64,000 bases of DNA from Theobroma cacao (lineage: Eukaryota; Streptophyta; Magnoliopsida; Malvales; Malvaceae). Positions 33,682 through 47,590 of this stretch are shown here, one piece after another. The translations under genes were made by a program, and so were the position numbers. The DNA is taken from NCBI RefSeq assembly GCF_000208745.1, contig NC_030851.1, forward strand, positions 38,451,769 to 38,515,768, given 5' to 3'. The notes under the pieces were generated by a model. It saw nothing but the letters and a program-made list of their open reading frames with translations. It had not been told where the DNA came from and made no database searches. Within the stretch, counting starts at the first letter, position 1, and the number at the start of each line of letters is the position of its first letter.

Positions 33682-36600
33682 CCCCAATAAACAATAAAGC
33701 TAGTATAACTTAGCACGATTAAAATTGATCTCACTACTCCTAACTGTAGCAGCATTTGATGCATGGAATGCAATATTAGTATATTACCCAGTGAATCACA
33801 TCACAAGCATATGATTGCTGAGAGCCTGGGAGTACAAGATAAGTACTTGCAGTTTCCATTAAAACGTTACCAGGCATTAACATTGACAGTGACTGACAAA
33901 TTGGAGAGATAATCACACAATTGCAGAAGATGAATGCCCATACTATTTTGCACCTAACAAGCAAATAATTGAAACCATTTAGTAGTACCTCAGTGTCGAA
34001 GCGGACAGTGCAGGTGAAAGACTTCCCGTTGTTGGTTGTGACAGACACATCTTGGCCAGGCCTTATATGAGTTATATTGCTTGGGAGATCTATGGTATAA
34101 CGCTCGTGACCAGTCAAACCTAGTGTGTCAGCATCCTCACCAGACTTGAAACAAAGTGGAATGATGCCCATTCCTACCAAATTACTACGATGGATTCTCT
34201 CAAAACTTTTGGCAATCACTGCTTTTACTCCCTGTAATACAACATAGTTACTCAGGAGGACAAAAAAGGGCAAGTGCATCTGAAGACCAATGATAATTTC
34301 TTTAATGTGGCCAAATCAAGACTTACCAATAGCATTGGACCTTTTGCAGCCCAATCTCGGGAGCTACCACTTCCATACTCAGCTCCAGCCAAAACAATGG
34401 TGTCATGTCCTGCAGCCTTGTACCTCTGAAATTACAGGTTGATTGTACAGCTTAGTATTTAATCATACTGGGTGCTAATTAATCATATTTCATAACAAGA
34501 CAAAAATGGATTGTACAATGGTCAAGAGTTAATTTGTTATCATTTTTGCTTAACAAAAGTTCTCTGTATTGAAAAATTGAAAAAGAAAGCACTGCTAAGA
34601 GATCAAGATTTGTTCCTATTAAAATAACAAATTGGTCCTGTAAGGAATCGCAGTGGACTTTAATGATGAAGAACTCACCATTGCTGCTTCAAATACATAG
34701 AGTTTTTCTCCTGTAGGGACATGTACGGTCTTTGGGCCAACTTCCCCATTCAACAGTTTGTTCACAAGGCGAATGTTAGCAAAAGTTCCCCTAGCCATCA
34801 CTTCATCGTTACCACGACGACTTCCATAAGAATTGAAGTCCTTGTGTTCCACCCCACGTTCAAGTAGGTATTTTGCAGCAGGACTGTCCTTATGGATGCT
34901 CCCTGCTGGAGAAATGTGATCTGTTGTGATACTGTCACCAAAGTTCAGTAAACAGTAGGCATCCTTTACCCCATGGGCCCCAGGAGGCTCCATGGTCATA
35001 CTCTTGAAGTATGGAGGCTCATGAATGTAGGTTGAGTTGGAGTCCCATGAGTACATGGTGGAAGATGGCACTGATAGCTGATTCCACATGGGATTACCCT
35101 TTGTAATAGCCTGGTAAGTACTTTTGAACATCTCTGGCAAGACACTGGATTGAACAGCCTAAACAGCAGAGAGCCCAATCTAAATAATTCCATGATTAAA
35201 CACATGAAAACTGAAATTCCTATGCAAATTTTAGGGTGTCTACCTGTGCAATTTCCTCAGTAGATGGCCAGATATCCTTAAAATAGACACTCTTACCATC
35301 CTTCCCAGTTCCAATTGGCTCCTTGTCAAAGTCAATGTCAACCTGGAAAGTAGTCGCAGTTACTCATTGATTATCAAGAATGATACGGAAAAAGCTATTA
35401 GCCTTTTATCAGGAAAAAAAAAAGAAGGAAAAAAAAAAGGTAATTTGTAAAGATCTCTGCTAAAAGATTGCTTCCTAAGTAATTTTGACACTCAGGCTGT
35501 CATCTTAATGCACACACATAACCAAACAAAGCAACAGTTGAAGCAAGATTTGACTAATATTATGGCTAAATACCTATGGCATGATGTGAAATTAATTATC
35601 ATAGACTAGCAAATTACCCCCATGCATTCCCACAATTCTACTAAAATTACATTTCCAAATACCATACCAAGGCCACAAGATTTCACTAGAAGCACAGCTA
35701 TAGAATGCATGCAATGCTAGTCTGTTACCATCCAACCATGCAAATGAAATGAAATGCAATGATCAATCAGACTAAATGCCAGTGATGCCAGCCCTGAACC
35801 CACACTCCACTCTCCCATGAGGAGATGGAAGTTAAAAACACTTAAGAACAGGATAAGACTTATAAATTATTAAACAAACTTATTGAATAAAAACTGATTT
35901 TTTTGCATGGAAAATTAAATCCAGATACACAACAATTATCTGATTTACACGTTGATCATCAATAAACTCCCCAAGATTTTGAGTTGACACAGGTTATTTA
36001 GATTATATAATGAGAATAAAGTAACTTTCATAAATTTCGGCATCACCAGTAAATAATCAGATATTTTGTACCGTGCCAGCTAGGGCATAGGCAACAACTA
36101 AAGGTGGTGAAGCAAGGTAGTTGGCTCTTGTTAAGGCATGAACACGACCCTCAAAATTCCGGTTCCCAGAAAGCACAGCAGCAGCTATAACGTCTGCGTA
36201 GAATATTAGAATCAAATTAGATTTGCAAGCAAAAACTGAACATTAATCTTGGCAAAGAAATATGACCAACAAGTTAGCACACGTCATGATATTTGACTAT
36301 TACAAGCTGACTGTAGGTAAATTATGGATCCAACAGAAGTTTTACAGTTAAAATTTCAATGGTACCATTTTCTGAAATAGCAGAGGCAACTGATTCATCC
36401 AATTCCCCTGAATTTCCAATACATGTTGTGCAGCCATATCCAACAATATTGAAGCCCTGCTTATTCAAGTATTCTTGCAGCCCACTGCACGACATAAACC
36501 AAAATTAGTAAACAATTCTCTCATAATTTCTATAGAATATTTTAGAAAGGAAAACTGTATTACTCCAAGTCCACTTCAAATACAAGCAGAAATAAAGCAA

Positions 36601-39600
36601 TACCTCTGCAATAAATATTTTGTAACAACTCCTGAACCTGGTGCAAGACTTGTCTTTATCCAAGGCTTGACCTGAAGAACAATTATTTTAGCAATTTCAT
36701 TTGAACATTAATGTTGGCGTTCATAAGTTCAAGGAAAAGCAAGGAAGACTGAATACACTGGAGTGAGATTTTTTCTTTTATGGAAAGAAAAAAGAGAAGA
36801 GGGATGGAAGGGAGAAAACAAAAGAGAGAAGGAAAGAGTAGCAGAAACATATAAAACATAAACATGCCAAACCTGTAAACCAAGCTCACAAGCCTTTTTT
36901 GCAACAAGACCTGCTCCAAGCATCACACTTGGGTTTGATGTATTGGTGCAGCTCGTAATTGCAGCAATCACAACACTGCCATGCTTAAGCTCTGCTGGCT
37001 TCCCATGGAATGAAAATTTTGCCACTTTGTCCTGTGCCTCTTTTGGTACAGCAAAACCCTGCAACATGGTAAAACATTCAGCAGAATGTTTAAAAGTTTA
37101 ACAGAAAGTAAATCACTCTATTAAAAATTTGCACATTGAAGGAGAGAATTTGTGATCAAACCTGGTTTATTTCATGTCCTTCCTGCCTAACCATATTATT
37201 TTATCCTTTATTTTTCTACCGTGTGGTTGTGGTGCCCTAGACACCAGATTTTTGCAAAAGCAAAGCATAGATATTTTGGAAGATTAGAGAGGTAAGAAGT
37301 TGAGAAACAGGGAAAAGGGAGATATTTTGTCCATATGAAGAGTCATATCATTAGTAGATGGCTTTCTTGTTCTACATGTCAGATTCATGATAGCATATTT
37401 AACATCCATTACTAAGTCAGTACAATAGTAGACAACAATCTGATTTGGGGAGTTAGGCCACTTGCGCATCACATGCAATCAAAGATATTTGTCCTCCACT
37501 TTGTAGCCAGGTAAATTTTTCTTTTCTTGATCATCATACTTTATATCAAATTGTTGTGTGCTTTGTTCAACTAACCCTCGAAAGTTAAACAAACGAATTA
37601 TCAAGCAATTCACAGTAAATAACTGTTCCTTAAAACAAGATAATGTGCACTAGATAGGACATAGATGAACAAGAACTTAGATACACAGCAGGTTCAAGAC
37701 TCACCTTGAAACCAACTTTATTATTAAGACAAGAATTCCAATCAGCCTTCATTTCTTTCAAAGGAACCCGATCATGAGGTCTGAAAAGAATAGCAGCAGT
37801 TACATTGAATTAATATAACACATCATATTTAGAATATACAAAAATGCCAAAGAAAAACAAGAAGCTAATGCCCTAATAAAACAAATGAGAAATAGTGGCA
37901 GAAAAGCAAACCTCTTTGGTCCTGAAATACAGGGTTCAACTTCTGCAAGGTTTAATTCGAGATATGATGAGTACACTCTTTCTTGTTGGGGCTGAACATA
38001 TCAAGATTAGGGTTGGGAGGAAAACACACAGAAAAGGAAAAAACTAGATTAGTTATATCTAGATAAAAAAACAACTGGAAGCTGATCGGTGTAAAGGATA
38101 AAAGTCCAAATGAAAAAGTAAGTAAAGTTTTTACCTCATTGTAGTCAACAAACATTTTATTTGCACGGAGATATGATTCTATCATTGCCACCTGAATTTA
38201 ACGACACGGATGTCATCTAGTGCTTCAATAATTGCAGATTGAAGGAAGTTATAGGATTTAGTAGAATACTCACAGTTTCATCACTTCTGCCAGTCAATTT
38301 GAGATACTGCAAAGTAACATGATCAACAGGGAAGAATCCCATGGTTGCACCATACTCAGGAGACATATTAGCAATGGTAGCCCTGTCAGCCAATGATAGT
38401 TCACCCATACCATCCCCTACGAATACATACAAATTTAAGAACTTATATAGGAAATAAAAGAGCCACGCAATTAAGGAACTAAGAGTAACTTAAGATCAGC
38501 CAAATAAAAAGTCATTACCGTAAAACTCAACAAATTTGCCAACAACACCATGCTTCCTCAGCATCTGTGTCACGGTTAGAACCAAGTCTGTAGCTGTCAC
38601 ACCGTTTCTTAATTTTCCAGATAACTTGAATCCAACAACACCGGGCAACACCATGCTCATGGGCTGTCAATTTCAAAAAAAAAATTAACATTAGGAAAAA
38701 TGCAAATAATAAACGACATATATTCAAACAAATGAATGGGAAAACAAGAACAGTCAACAACAGTTGGATAATGTACAGGATTACAATTGTTCTCAAGTCG
38801 TTAGACTATTATCACCTTAATTGGTTACCAACAAGGAATGCAAGGTAAAGACCAGTTGCACACACATGAAAATAATGTGGCAACATAAATTGAAAGAGTC
38901 TTCACACTCGTGCAGTGAAATTTCAGGTTCACCTCTAACCGTTAAGCTTAGCATATTGCATGGAAACATTACTTTGCAGTCGGTTCAACAAAGGAGAACC
39001 ATGTTCTACTGAATTGAGGTACAGATTTTAACCAACAACAATTGATATCATCACAAAACAAAGTTGATCAACAGTTTTGGGGTAAATATGTTATTATTCC
39101 ATGACAATACATACCTGACCAAGCATGGCTGCCTCAGCTTCAATACCTCCAACTCCCCATCCAGCAACTCCTAGCCCATCTATCATAGTTGTATGGGAAT
39201 CAGTTCCAACCACACTATCAGGGTAGAGCAGGCCATCAGTGTTGAACACAACCCGTCCAAGATATTCAAGGTTAACCTGAAATTTTTTGGTGTCAACTCA
39301 ATTTGACAAAATATTCACATAGATTAACCATCCATGAAAAATTCAAAGTAATGCCAAACATAAGCTTATTTGGTCATCACTTGATAAAAAGTTTGTTACA
39401 CATTATTGCAAAAGTGTTCATTGCATATTGCACTCTGTTTCCAAATTATACCTGATGCACAATACCAGAACCAGGAGGAACAACAAGCATATTACGGAAA
39501 GCTGTAGACCCCCATTTAAGGAAAGAAAACCTTTCCTTGTTCCTCTGAAACTCAAGCTCCATGTTTGCTTGCACTGCATTTTCTGATCTTGTTACATCAA

Positions 39601-41352
39601 CTTGAACTGAATGATCAATGACAAGATCTACTGGAACCTGAATACAAGGTATTTTCAGCAACACGCTATAAGGATACAGTAAAATATTATTGCACGATAG
39701 CCAGGCATGTTGTAACAGGACATTTGGAAAAGAGTTTCAAAAGTCCATATCATTGAGCTGTTATCAATTAGAAATTTCTAGATAACTTCCCATATATCAT
39801 ATAAATAACAATTAGGATAAAAAGTGGAAAAACAGATGTCTCACACTGATAGCATAGGAGCAGTTGAAGATGCTTTCACACTAACTAGCACATTAATATG
39901 ACATGTAAAGTTATCTTAAGATCCCCAACCTTATTAAGTCAAAAATATGAAAATATTGCGACCTCAACCTATGGCATCAAGAAAATTGACCATCCCCTAA
40001 AATAGCAATTGGTTGACAATATTTCAGAACTCTATTACAGTAAATACTGATGCAAATGACTTAAACATAACGCACCAAAGGATTAATCTTGCTTGTATCA
40101 CTGCCAAGCTTGTTCATAGCATCACGCATACAAGCAAGGTCGACTACAGCTGGCACTCCCGTAAAATCCTGAGAACAAAACAAATGGATTAAAGATAAAA
40201 CAAAACCATCATTTGTTTCTTTTAGTACAAAGAACTAAAAACTTAGACAGCTTGAAGCCCTTTTTATGATAATTTATGCTTATGTTTGTGTCTGTGTAAA
40301 CCAGGTTTATGAAACACCTGCAAAAGAACACGAGCAGGCTTGAAGGGGATTTCAACTTGCTTTGGTGATGTATTTTCCCAATCAATAATTTTCTCAACAT
40401 CTTCCTTCTTCACTTGGAAGTTGTCACAATTACGAACGGCAGATTCGAGCAGGATTCTGATAGAGTATGGCAGTTTATCTGTTACATATACAGCAGAAAC
40501 AAGGAGCAGGTATTATCAGCCAGACAACTAGGAGAAACAACTAAATTGGACAAAGGGATGAAATAGTATATCAAAGTCATCAAGTAAATGTACATATATA
40601 TACTTATACGAGAAAATTTACCAATCCTTGGATCATTCAGGGCAGGCAAGCTATAGAACTTTCCAAACTCGCCACCACCTGGCTTGGGAAGACTTGTCAA
40701 CACTGCCTTGAAAGGATGTTCAGAAGCTGAAAATCATATAAGAAAAGGTTAAATAAATAAAAACACTCAGCTGATAAATTTTCAATTTAATTTTAAAATT
40801 AAGATTGAACAGTCACTAGAGTCTAGTGAAAATTTTTAAAAGTAATTATTAATTATTATTCGGAAAAAAAAACTAATAAAAGTTTTAAAAATCTGAGGCT
40901 TCTCATTAATTGAATCCGATCAAGCAACCTAAGACTTTGACTGAGAGGTTAAAACTAATCAAGCAAACTAAAATCCGCAATAAAATGTCTAATTTAAGCT
41001 AAAATCAGATTCAAAATGAAGCAAAAGACAAGCTCCGAAAGTATTGGAGAGCAGTACCCATAGTAGCAAACTTCCTCTCCAACCGTTCGATGACTGGAGT
41101 AACAGCTCTGATCTGAGCACGGAGGCTAAGAGGAGATCTCCAATCGAGACGGTGGCTCCACCGCGGAACGGAGCCGTGGAACGAACGAACGGCGGCGGAG
41201 GTGAGAGATCGGTGGTGGCTGACGAGAGAAGGAGAGGCGGGATTAGTCGAAGTGAGATTCCGAAATGAAGAAGGGAAAAGGCGAGTCCGGGAATAAGAGG
41301 AAGCTGCTCTTAAGAGAGAGGAAGAAGCTGAGGATGAGGTCGTTATATACAT
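33421..41352 (-). CDS. ACO: Aconitate hydratase, mitochondrial
   Basis: Interconverts citrate and isocitrate via cis-aconitate (TCA and glyoxylate pathways); binds a 4Fe-4S cluster. Twenty exons: 41058-41352, 40622-40726, 40318-40478, 40076-40168, 39452-39637, 39115-39276, 38519-38663, 38274-38416, 38135-38191, 37912-37991, 37705-37780, 36873-37058, 36604-36671, 36366-36484, 36072-36193, 35244-35342, 34679-35158, 34327-34425, 33989-34231, 33421-33489. The phases all agree and give 995 residues, the plant length. The first about 75 residues are Ser/Arg-rich and basic without acids (MYITTSSS ... [10 protein letters not shown]), a mitochondrial presequence. Cluster ligands: Cys538 ([12 protein letters not shown]), Cys603 and Cys606 ([12 protein letters not shown]). 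Further signatures: [40 protein letters not shown]. Plant aconitases may also be partly cytosolic. No disabling change seen. Confidence 0.97.
33626..33679. repeat. (AG)n tract in the last aconitase intron
   Basis: Near-pure GA repeat, about 50 bp, between the last two coding exons. Confidence 0.9.
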
Positions 41353-42239
41353 GACGTAGGACGATCAAGATCACTCGATTTAACGAACACGCATTCACAT
41401 AAAAATGGCAGTAGGCAGAAGATAAGGGCAAAGGAAATCGGTGAAGGGAACCTAACAGCAATTCATGGCCGTTTCCTGACTCTCTCTTTTTTTTATATAT
41501 ATTAATTTATCAAAGAAGACAAAGAGAAGGGCGTGTGGAGAATGGGCGCAATGAGAAAGACCCTAGGGCTGCGTGCCCGCTTTGTAGAACGGCTCTGGCC
41601 AGTTCAGAGCTGATGCCTCCGGAATTCCTGGGATTAAGCGATTCTGTACTCCGATCTAGCGATTTTAGCTTGAACTCCCCACTACGGTTCTGCCACGTGG
41701 GAAAATCTTGGTTTGTTTTGTCTTCGATCCGTGGAATGTGGGTCCAGATTTGAGAAGGGAGTCTAAAGGAATTTTTCTTTTGTTTGGGGGCGAAACGTTT
41801 TGGAAGTTTCGCATGGGGCAAGTGGTAACATACTATTCCCGCATTACACATTTGTTAATGGGTCAATAATTCATCCGCTGCGGTGCATGTTTATTCCATT
41901 AGTGGCATCAACCCAATTGCTTGTTACCATCAGATAACATTGCCATAAGATCTGGGGACCACATGGCATATTGGATGGGTGTCCAGGAAGTTGGTGTGGC
42001 CCGCAGTCGCATGCGATTGTGGCCTAATATATGGAAGGTTTTGAACTTTCAATGAGGTGTCAGATCAACGGTCGTGGTTTGCCTTTATGGAGATTGGGTT
42101 TTTTATGGAAGAAAAAATTATCAGCTTTTGTTATTGGATCTTTTAGGTGGGGACCAGTACACGTTGACGATGCTTAGCTTTTTCCTCTGCTTCCCACCAT
42201 AGCTGTTAATCTTTGAAAGTTGAAAATCATTCGTTTCAA
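41353..42239 (-). other. Aconitase promoter and 5' flank
   Basis: 41500-41850 is markedly richer in G+C than the surroundings and open in both directions for about 70-113 codons, but the translations resemble nothing known, so it is taken as promoter/leader DNA. Confidence 0.45.
41693..41700. promoter_or_regulatory. Palindromic G-box / ABRE-like site upstream of aconitase
   Basis: CCACGTGG, about 340 bp upstream of the aconitase ATG. It is the core bound by bZIP/bHLH factors; activity here is inference. Confidence 0.4.
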
Positions 42240-42535
42240 AAAAATTAAAAAAAAAACAAATACTTAAAAAAATGTTAATTATAAATTAAAATAAGTTATT
42301 ATTTTTATTAAATTTAATTAAATTTGACATAATATAATCACTTATTATAATAAATAATAATATGATAAGACAGTACGAAGATGTGTTATTTTTAAATTTT
42401 TATATAAATATAAAATAAAATTTATTTTTTAAATAAATAATAATAATAATTTATTTAATTTAAAATAAAATATAAATATTTAATTAAACTTAATAAAAAA
42501 TTTTCAATAAATTTTAAAAATATTATGCCTACGTT
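42240..42535. repeat. AT-rich inverted-repeat element, copy e
   Basis: The right part (aatttatttaatttaaaata, then aaaattttcaataaatttt) matches the family at 9.4, 13.8, 18.2 and 23.2 kb and ends in attatgcct as they end in attatgtct. Confidence 0.45.
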
Positions 42536-44640
42536 TTGAATTGACGGAAGAGGTTAGAGGCTGGAATTTTACATCTCTTTGCCATATGTTGCACAAAGGA
42601 AATATGAAATTTCTTAAAGACTCTTACTTGTCTATGGCACCTCGGCCAACTGCTCCATCCTGTCTAAAAATATAAAAAAGAAATAAGAAGTTGACGTTGA
42701 ATGCTTGACTTGAAATTTTTACTTTCCAATTTAAAAAAAATAAACGAAAAAAGTCTACCGCAGTTAAACACTTGAATTTTGCTTTCTCTTACACAAGGAA
42801 TTGAATAGAAAGAATGTAAAGAGGTGTTCATGAGTTTTATCCTTTGCCAAGCTTGCCACGACTCCATAACTCTTATGCTTACTTGTACCTTCTATATTAC
42901 TTACATTAAAATTAAAAAAAAAAGATCAAATTAATATTATTCACATATGCAAATTGAATATTAAATAAAAATTTACATTCAATTTAATGATAAGTGAATG
43001 TTTCTTTCCACTTAAAAGTTAAATTCGATTTTTTCTCCTATTGATTAAAAAATATATATTTCTCTAATTGTATATTTGACAAGAACGGTTCAATGATCTT
43101 AAAGGTATAAAACAAAATATTCAAATAAAGTCATTTTATTGAAATTAATACAATTTTTTAAAAAGCTTTGAATAACTAAATTCATATTTTCTATTCGACA
43201 TATTCAAATATTTATTATGAAGTATCAAAAATATTTAACTATTATAATTATTTTATATTTTTTTAAATGATTAATATAAAATTAATAATTAATTTTTTTA
43301 ATTCAAATAAATTAATTATCATATAAAATAAAGATAATATAATAATATAATATAAACTATAAATTAAAATAAAAAATTTTATAAAATATTAAAATAATAA
43401 TACATAATTGTTAAATATTTATTGTAAATCATAAATAAAGCTCATAGCTTTGCGATAGTATAACATATTTCCTTATATTATTTGGACAAAATATGAAGTT
43501 ATAAGAAGATAGACCAAACAATGGAAGAAAAACTCAAGAGTGAATATTATAAATTGAAAAGAAAAATTAGTTGATAAGTGATAAAAATTAAGATTTATAA
43601 GACACGTAATTAAAAAAGTGAGAGAATATGTCATTTATTAATTATTTTTTATTTTTAAAATGTTTTTAATAAAAAATTAAATAATTAGTTTAGGATTAAT
43701 ATAGACGTGGAAGTTGGAGAAAATAAATATTTATTAGATATGAGATAATAGATAAATATTTTATTAATTATTTTAATTTTTATATATTTTTAATATAATT
43801 AATTATATTATTATTACAAAAATATAAGACTTTTCAAATTTGAGGCCTAAACACTTCCTTGGGTGGCCTTACACAAAGGCTGGCCCTGAGACACGGGAGA
43901 ACTATATATATATATTATCCCTTTTGTTTTTATTAAATTTCAATTTTGTTATTTTTGGATTATTTGAAATAGTTTTTATTTATTAATATTATATTAGACT
44001 AATGTAAACTTTTAAGAAATATCATGTCAAAAAAATTAAAATAAATAGATGTTAAAAACTATAAAATTTGATCTAACTTCATTGGAGAAAGTAGCAAATA
44101 TTGAAAAATAAATTTGACATTGCTTTAAAAAATCGAAAAAAAAAAACAAGTTGGACAATTTCAGCTAGAAATTATAATAAATAAAAGTTCTTATTTTATT
44201 TATAAGAAAAAAAATAACGTTCTTATTTTATGAAATATGACTTTATAAATAATGTTTTTATTTAGGAAAGTTATTATTATTATTGTTATCATAAATTAAT
44301 ATTACATACTAATTGCACATAAAACAAAAACTAATTTTACTTTTTGCGCCTATCCTCTTAATTTAAATATTATTAAATAACTTATAGTTTTTAAAACTAA
44401 ACACTTTCACTTATTTAAATTTTAAAATTTATATTGTAAAAAGATTTTACATTCAAATTTTAAAATTTATAAGTAAATATTCACTCATAATGCACGTAAT
44501 AATAGAAAATGCTAATTTAACAAAAGGATATAATAATAATAATAAGGGATAATACATTAATTATAATTTTTTTCATGAATATCACCGTAATTAATCAATA
44601 ATTATAAAAAAATCAGACGATGTTAAAGAGTAAAGACCAA
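42536..44640. other. AT-rich spacer
   Basis: No gene recognised. 43840-43890 (ggcctaaacacttcc ... ggctggccctga) resembles the end of a class II element, but no matching second end was found. Confidence 0.4.
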
Positions 44641-44675
44641 GAAATAAGAATAGACGCTGGGGCTGGTCCTGGGGC

Positions 44676-44710
44676 GCCTATTTTGGGGTGCACCTATTTT
44701 GGGGTGCACC
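44676..44710 (+). repeat. Direct repeat of 17 bp, two copies, upstream of the small gene
   Basis: cctattttggggtgcac occurs twice in direct succession, about 310-340 bp upstream of the ATG at 45012. Confidence 0.8.
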
Positions 44711-45011
44711 AAGAGTGGACCATGGCTCCATGCATCACCTTGACATAAAACGGTAGGGACTCACCCGACCCGGATGCCAGACCAACGCAGCAGGCATGAG
44801 CTAACCCTAGAACCCTACTCAATTCCGCGCCTTCTGAGCCCGACCCCTTCTTTCAAACCCCCCATTCCCTCCCTCATTTTCCCGCTTTCTCTCCCTCCTT
44901 AAAAATCCACCCTAATCTTCCAAACGGCCAAACCCTATCTCCCTCCTTCTCAACACCACAAAAAAAAAAAAACCTCTATTTCCCCGTCGCTTAACCCATT
45001 CGCTTCCAATC

Positions 45012-45368
45012 ATGAACCGGAGAACCCGATCCTTAGCCAGGCATTCCCTGACCGGAACCGAAACCTTCCTAAAGTATCTCAAACCCGGCGCCCTAGCTCG
45101 CCTCAGGGACTCACGGATCAGCGCCAGATCGCACCGAATCAGCTCCCTCTTTCAGATCTCCCCGTCCTCTCCGCCGTCTAGCGGCGGTCAAACCTTCTCC
45201 GCATCCATTGACGGCTTCCCTTGCTTCGCGGCGACAGCGAGAGTCTACGGGCCCAGGTGTCTCCAGAGGAAGAAGCTATTAGCCGCCAAAGGAATGCTGT
45301 TTCTGAATTCAACACAGTCGGCTCTGGATTTGGCCGATCCGGTTGTGGATTTGTTAACTAGTGAATGA
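45012..45368 (+). CDS. Small intronless protein of unknown function
   Basis: 118 residues, strongly basic N-terminal half (MNRRTRSLARHSLTGTETFL), then RLRDSRISARSHRISSLFQI, a Ser/Pro linker, and a C-terminal half with FAATARVYGPRC and a hydrophobic end (ALDLADPVVDLL). No domain, signal peptide or membrane helix is recognised. The G+C content is far above the flanks, the 5' region is a C-rich leader with an aaccctag telo-box-like element (about 44802), and codon use looks gene-like, so I believe it is real. Similar short basic proteins exist in plants as uncharacterised families, but I cannot name one. A transcript extending through 45.4-46.7 kb is possible. Confidence 0.7.
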   Translation: MNRRTRSLARHSLTGTETFLKYLKPGALARLRDSRISARSHRISSLFQISPSSPPSSGGQTFSASIDGFPCFAATARVYGPRCLQRKKLLAAKGMLFLNSTQSALDLADPVVDLLTSE

Positions 45369-47590
45369 AACTAGTTTATTATGTGAATTTGAACTCTTTT
45401 TTTTTCCTTCCTATTTTAGCCCTAGGTTGTAGATTTGGTTACTTCTTTCTTGTTAAATTGAAAAGAAAAATGAAACAAATACTAATAGTTGTAATAAATT
45501 TTTAGTTTTCCATTTTGAATCTGTTATTTGCAAATTTACACAGTTCTCTGAACTGTTCTACGAAATTAAGCCTTTATTGAAGCTTTAATTAATTACTGAA
45601 AAATCAAAAACTGTTTGAGCAATGTTTGATGATTTGGTTAAGTAAATTTATTACTAGCATCTTTAATTATGCTAGTGTTCATTAGGGTTTGAATCAAGTA
45701 AATATGTAAATCTTTAATTGCATTCGCGCTTGTTATAAGCTCTGCATTGCAGCTTACATCAGCTACATTGTTATCTAAACTGGCTTAAATTGTGCACCAT
45801 GATCACATCACTTTGAGAACATATGTGCTTGGTGTTTGCAGAAGGACCAAGTTTTAACTGGAAGAGCTGTTCTTTTTCTTGTTGATGTGTAAAGAAAGTA
45901 TGATTGCTTTCGGAAGCTATGTTCTTCAGCTAAATGAAAGTGAGCGTGAGTTAGGGTTGGCTGATAAGTGATGGTGAAATGGCACCTGCCAACAACTTCA
46001 TTTCAATTTTTTTTTCTTGAAAGCTTATCAAATTGAGGTGGAGATTGTTAGAATTTAGAGTCATCTCGGTTCTCAACTGCTCAGTTCTTTTAACTATCTT
46101 TGATATTCAGATGTGGTAGCTCTGCACCTGGCTTGATGGCTGGATTGCTACTAAAGGTTAGATTCTTGGCCCCATAAGAATTGATGTTTAGCTGATTGCT
46201 AAAGTTTGATATTCAGAGCTTTGTTGTTGTTTCCATTGAACAAGTTTGCTTTAAGTTAGCAAGCTGGTGATTAGCCTCCAGAGGAAGATGAACACAAGTT
46301 GAAGGATCTTGCATATGGCCTTAGAATTGGCTTAAGAGGATTTTGAAACCTTTCTTGTTCAAGTTTCTTCTAGTGCACTCTCAGCTAGGCAATGGTTTCC
46401 CTATGATCATTTATTTTACTGTTTAAAGTCCAGTTGGCTGTGCCATGAAACAGGGAAATAGGATCAATAGCCCTTCCCCTCCCGTAAACCCTTCATCTGA
46501 ATCATCCCAATCAAAGATCAGATTTGGTTCAAGGTTTCGATGCCAACCACCAAAAGACTTAATGAGCACCATTAGCTAACCCCTTTGCCATGATCCTTAA
46601 TCTGATAGCAAGATGTTTTGCTTTCTCTTTATGTTGTTAATTGCATGCTTTTATTTCATCTATCGTTAGCATAATTCATGGCACTGATTCATGGCACCTT
46701 TTCACCTATTTATTTTTTACTTTTGCTCTAGTGCTCTGCTATTGATATTTCATCAATGTTTTTTGGATTTGTAGGCTATAATGTCCGTTCAGTTTTTGCA
46801 TAGGACTTAAATGAAGGCCCCCTCCTTGCAGATATTTTCTAAGACCCATTAATGCTTAGTAAATCGTTCATCTGAAGTCTTTATAAAAAGAAAGTCATCA
46901 TTCATCTCATTCTTGCTGAGCAAGGTTTAGACTGGGTTAGCAAGTATTTATGCTTTCCTTAGTTTCAAAGGCTGATTCTAACTGCAATTATTTTGTAATT
47001 TGGACACAGCAACAGTGAGAATCACACGCCTAAAAACTGTTCAATCTTGCACTTTTGACCAAGCCTAGAATTCTTAACATCGTATCTTATATGGATCTTA
47101 AAAGGGTTAAGCAGGTTTGATATAATTAATATATAATTTATTCATATTTGAATTGTGTTGACAAGATCAGTTTAAACCTAAGTCTGTTTAAATCCGTGTC
47201 GTGTTTGTATAGTATTGTTGTATCATATATAAAATTATCAGTTCTATCACCAAGGCGACAGCTAGCCTAAGCTGCTCTTTATGTTGATTCGCACTGCCCC
47301 ACACCAGCAAACAATGAAACCTTATGAAATATTTAAGCAGCATAAGCCCAAGACCAAGCCCAATGGGCCCCTTACTTTTGAGCACAGCAGATCAGAGCAG
47401 CGACAAGCAATGAGCGAACGCTATTTTAGGCTAATCAATAATCAAATAATCATACTGCTATTTTGGTCTGCCTTGTCAAACACACCGTTGCACTAATTGA
47501 CAGCCTCGGCGTTGTCCTCAAAACGCACACGGCCAGTGCGTGGACTGTAACTGTGCGTAGTAAGCAAGCGAAGAAGCAATTAAGTTAACA
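45369..47590. other. 3' flank of the small gene and promoter of AXR1
   Basis: No coding sequence recognised. 47100-47230 (ccgtgtcgtgtttgt and similar) looks like a short transposon remnant. The last 100 bp before 47591 are the AXR1 leader. Confidence 0.4.

Noticed and set aside
41510..41851. Minus-strand 113-codon frame upstream of aconitase
   Set aside because: Open in both directions because of local G+C content; no domain, and it sits in the aconitase promoter.
43840..43890. hAT-like element end (ggctggccctga)
   Set aside because: No partner end or target duplication could be found in the window.
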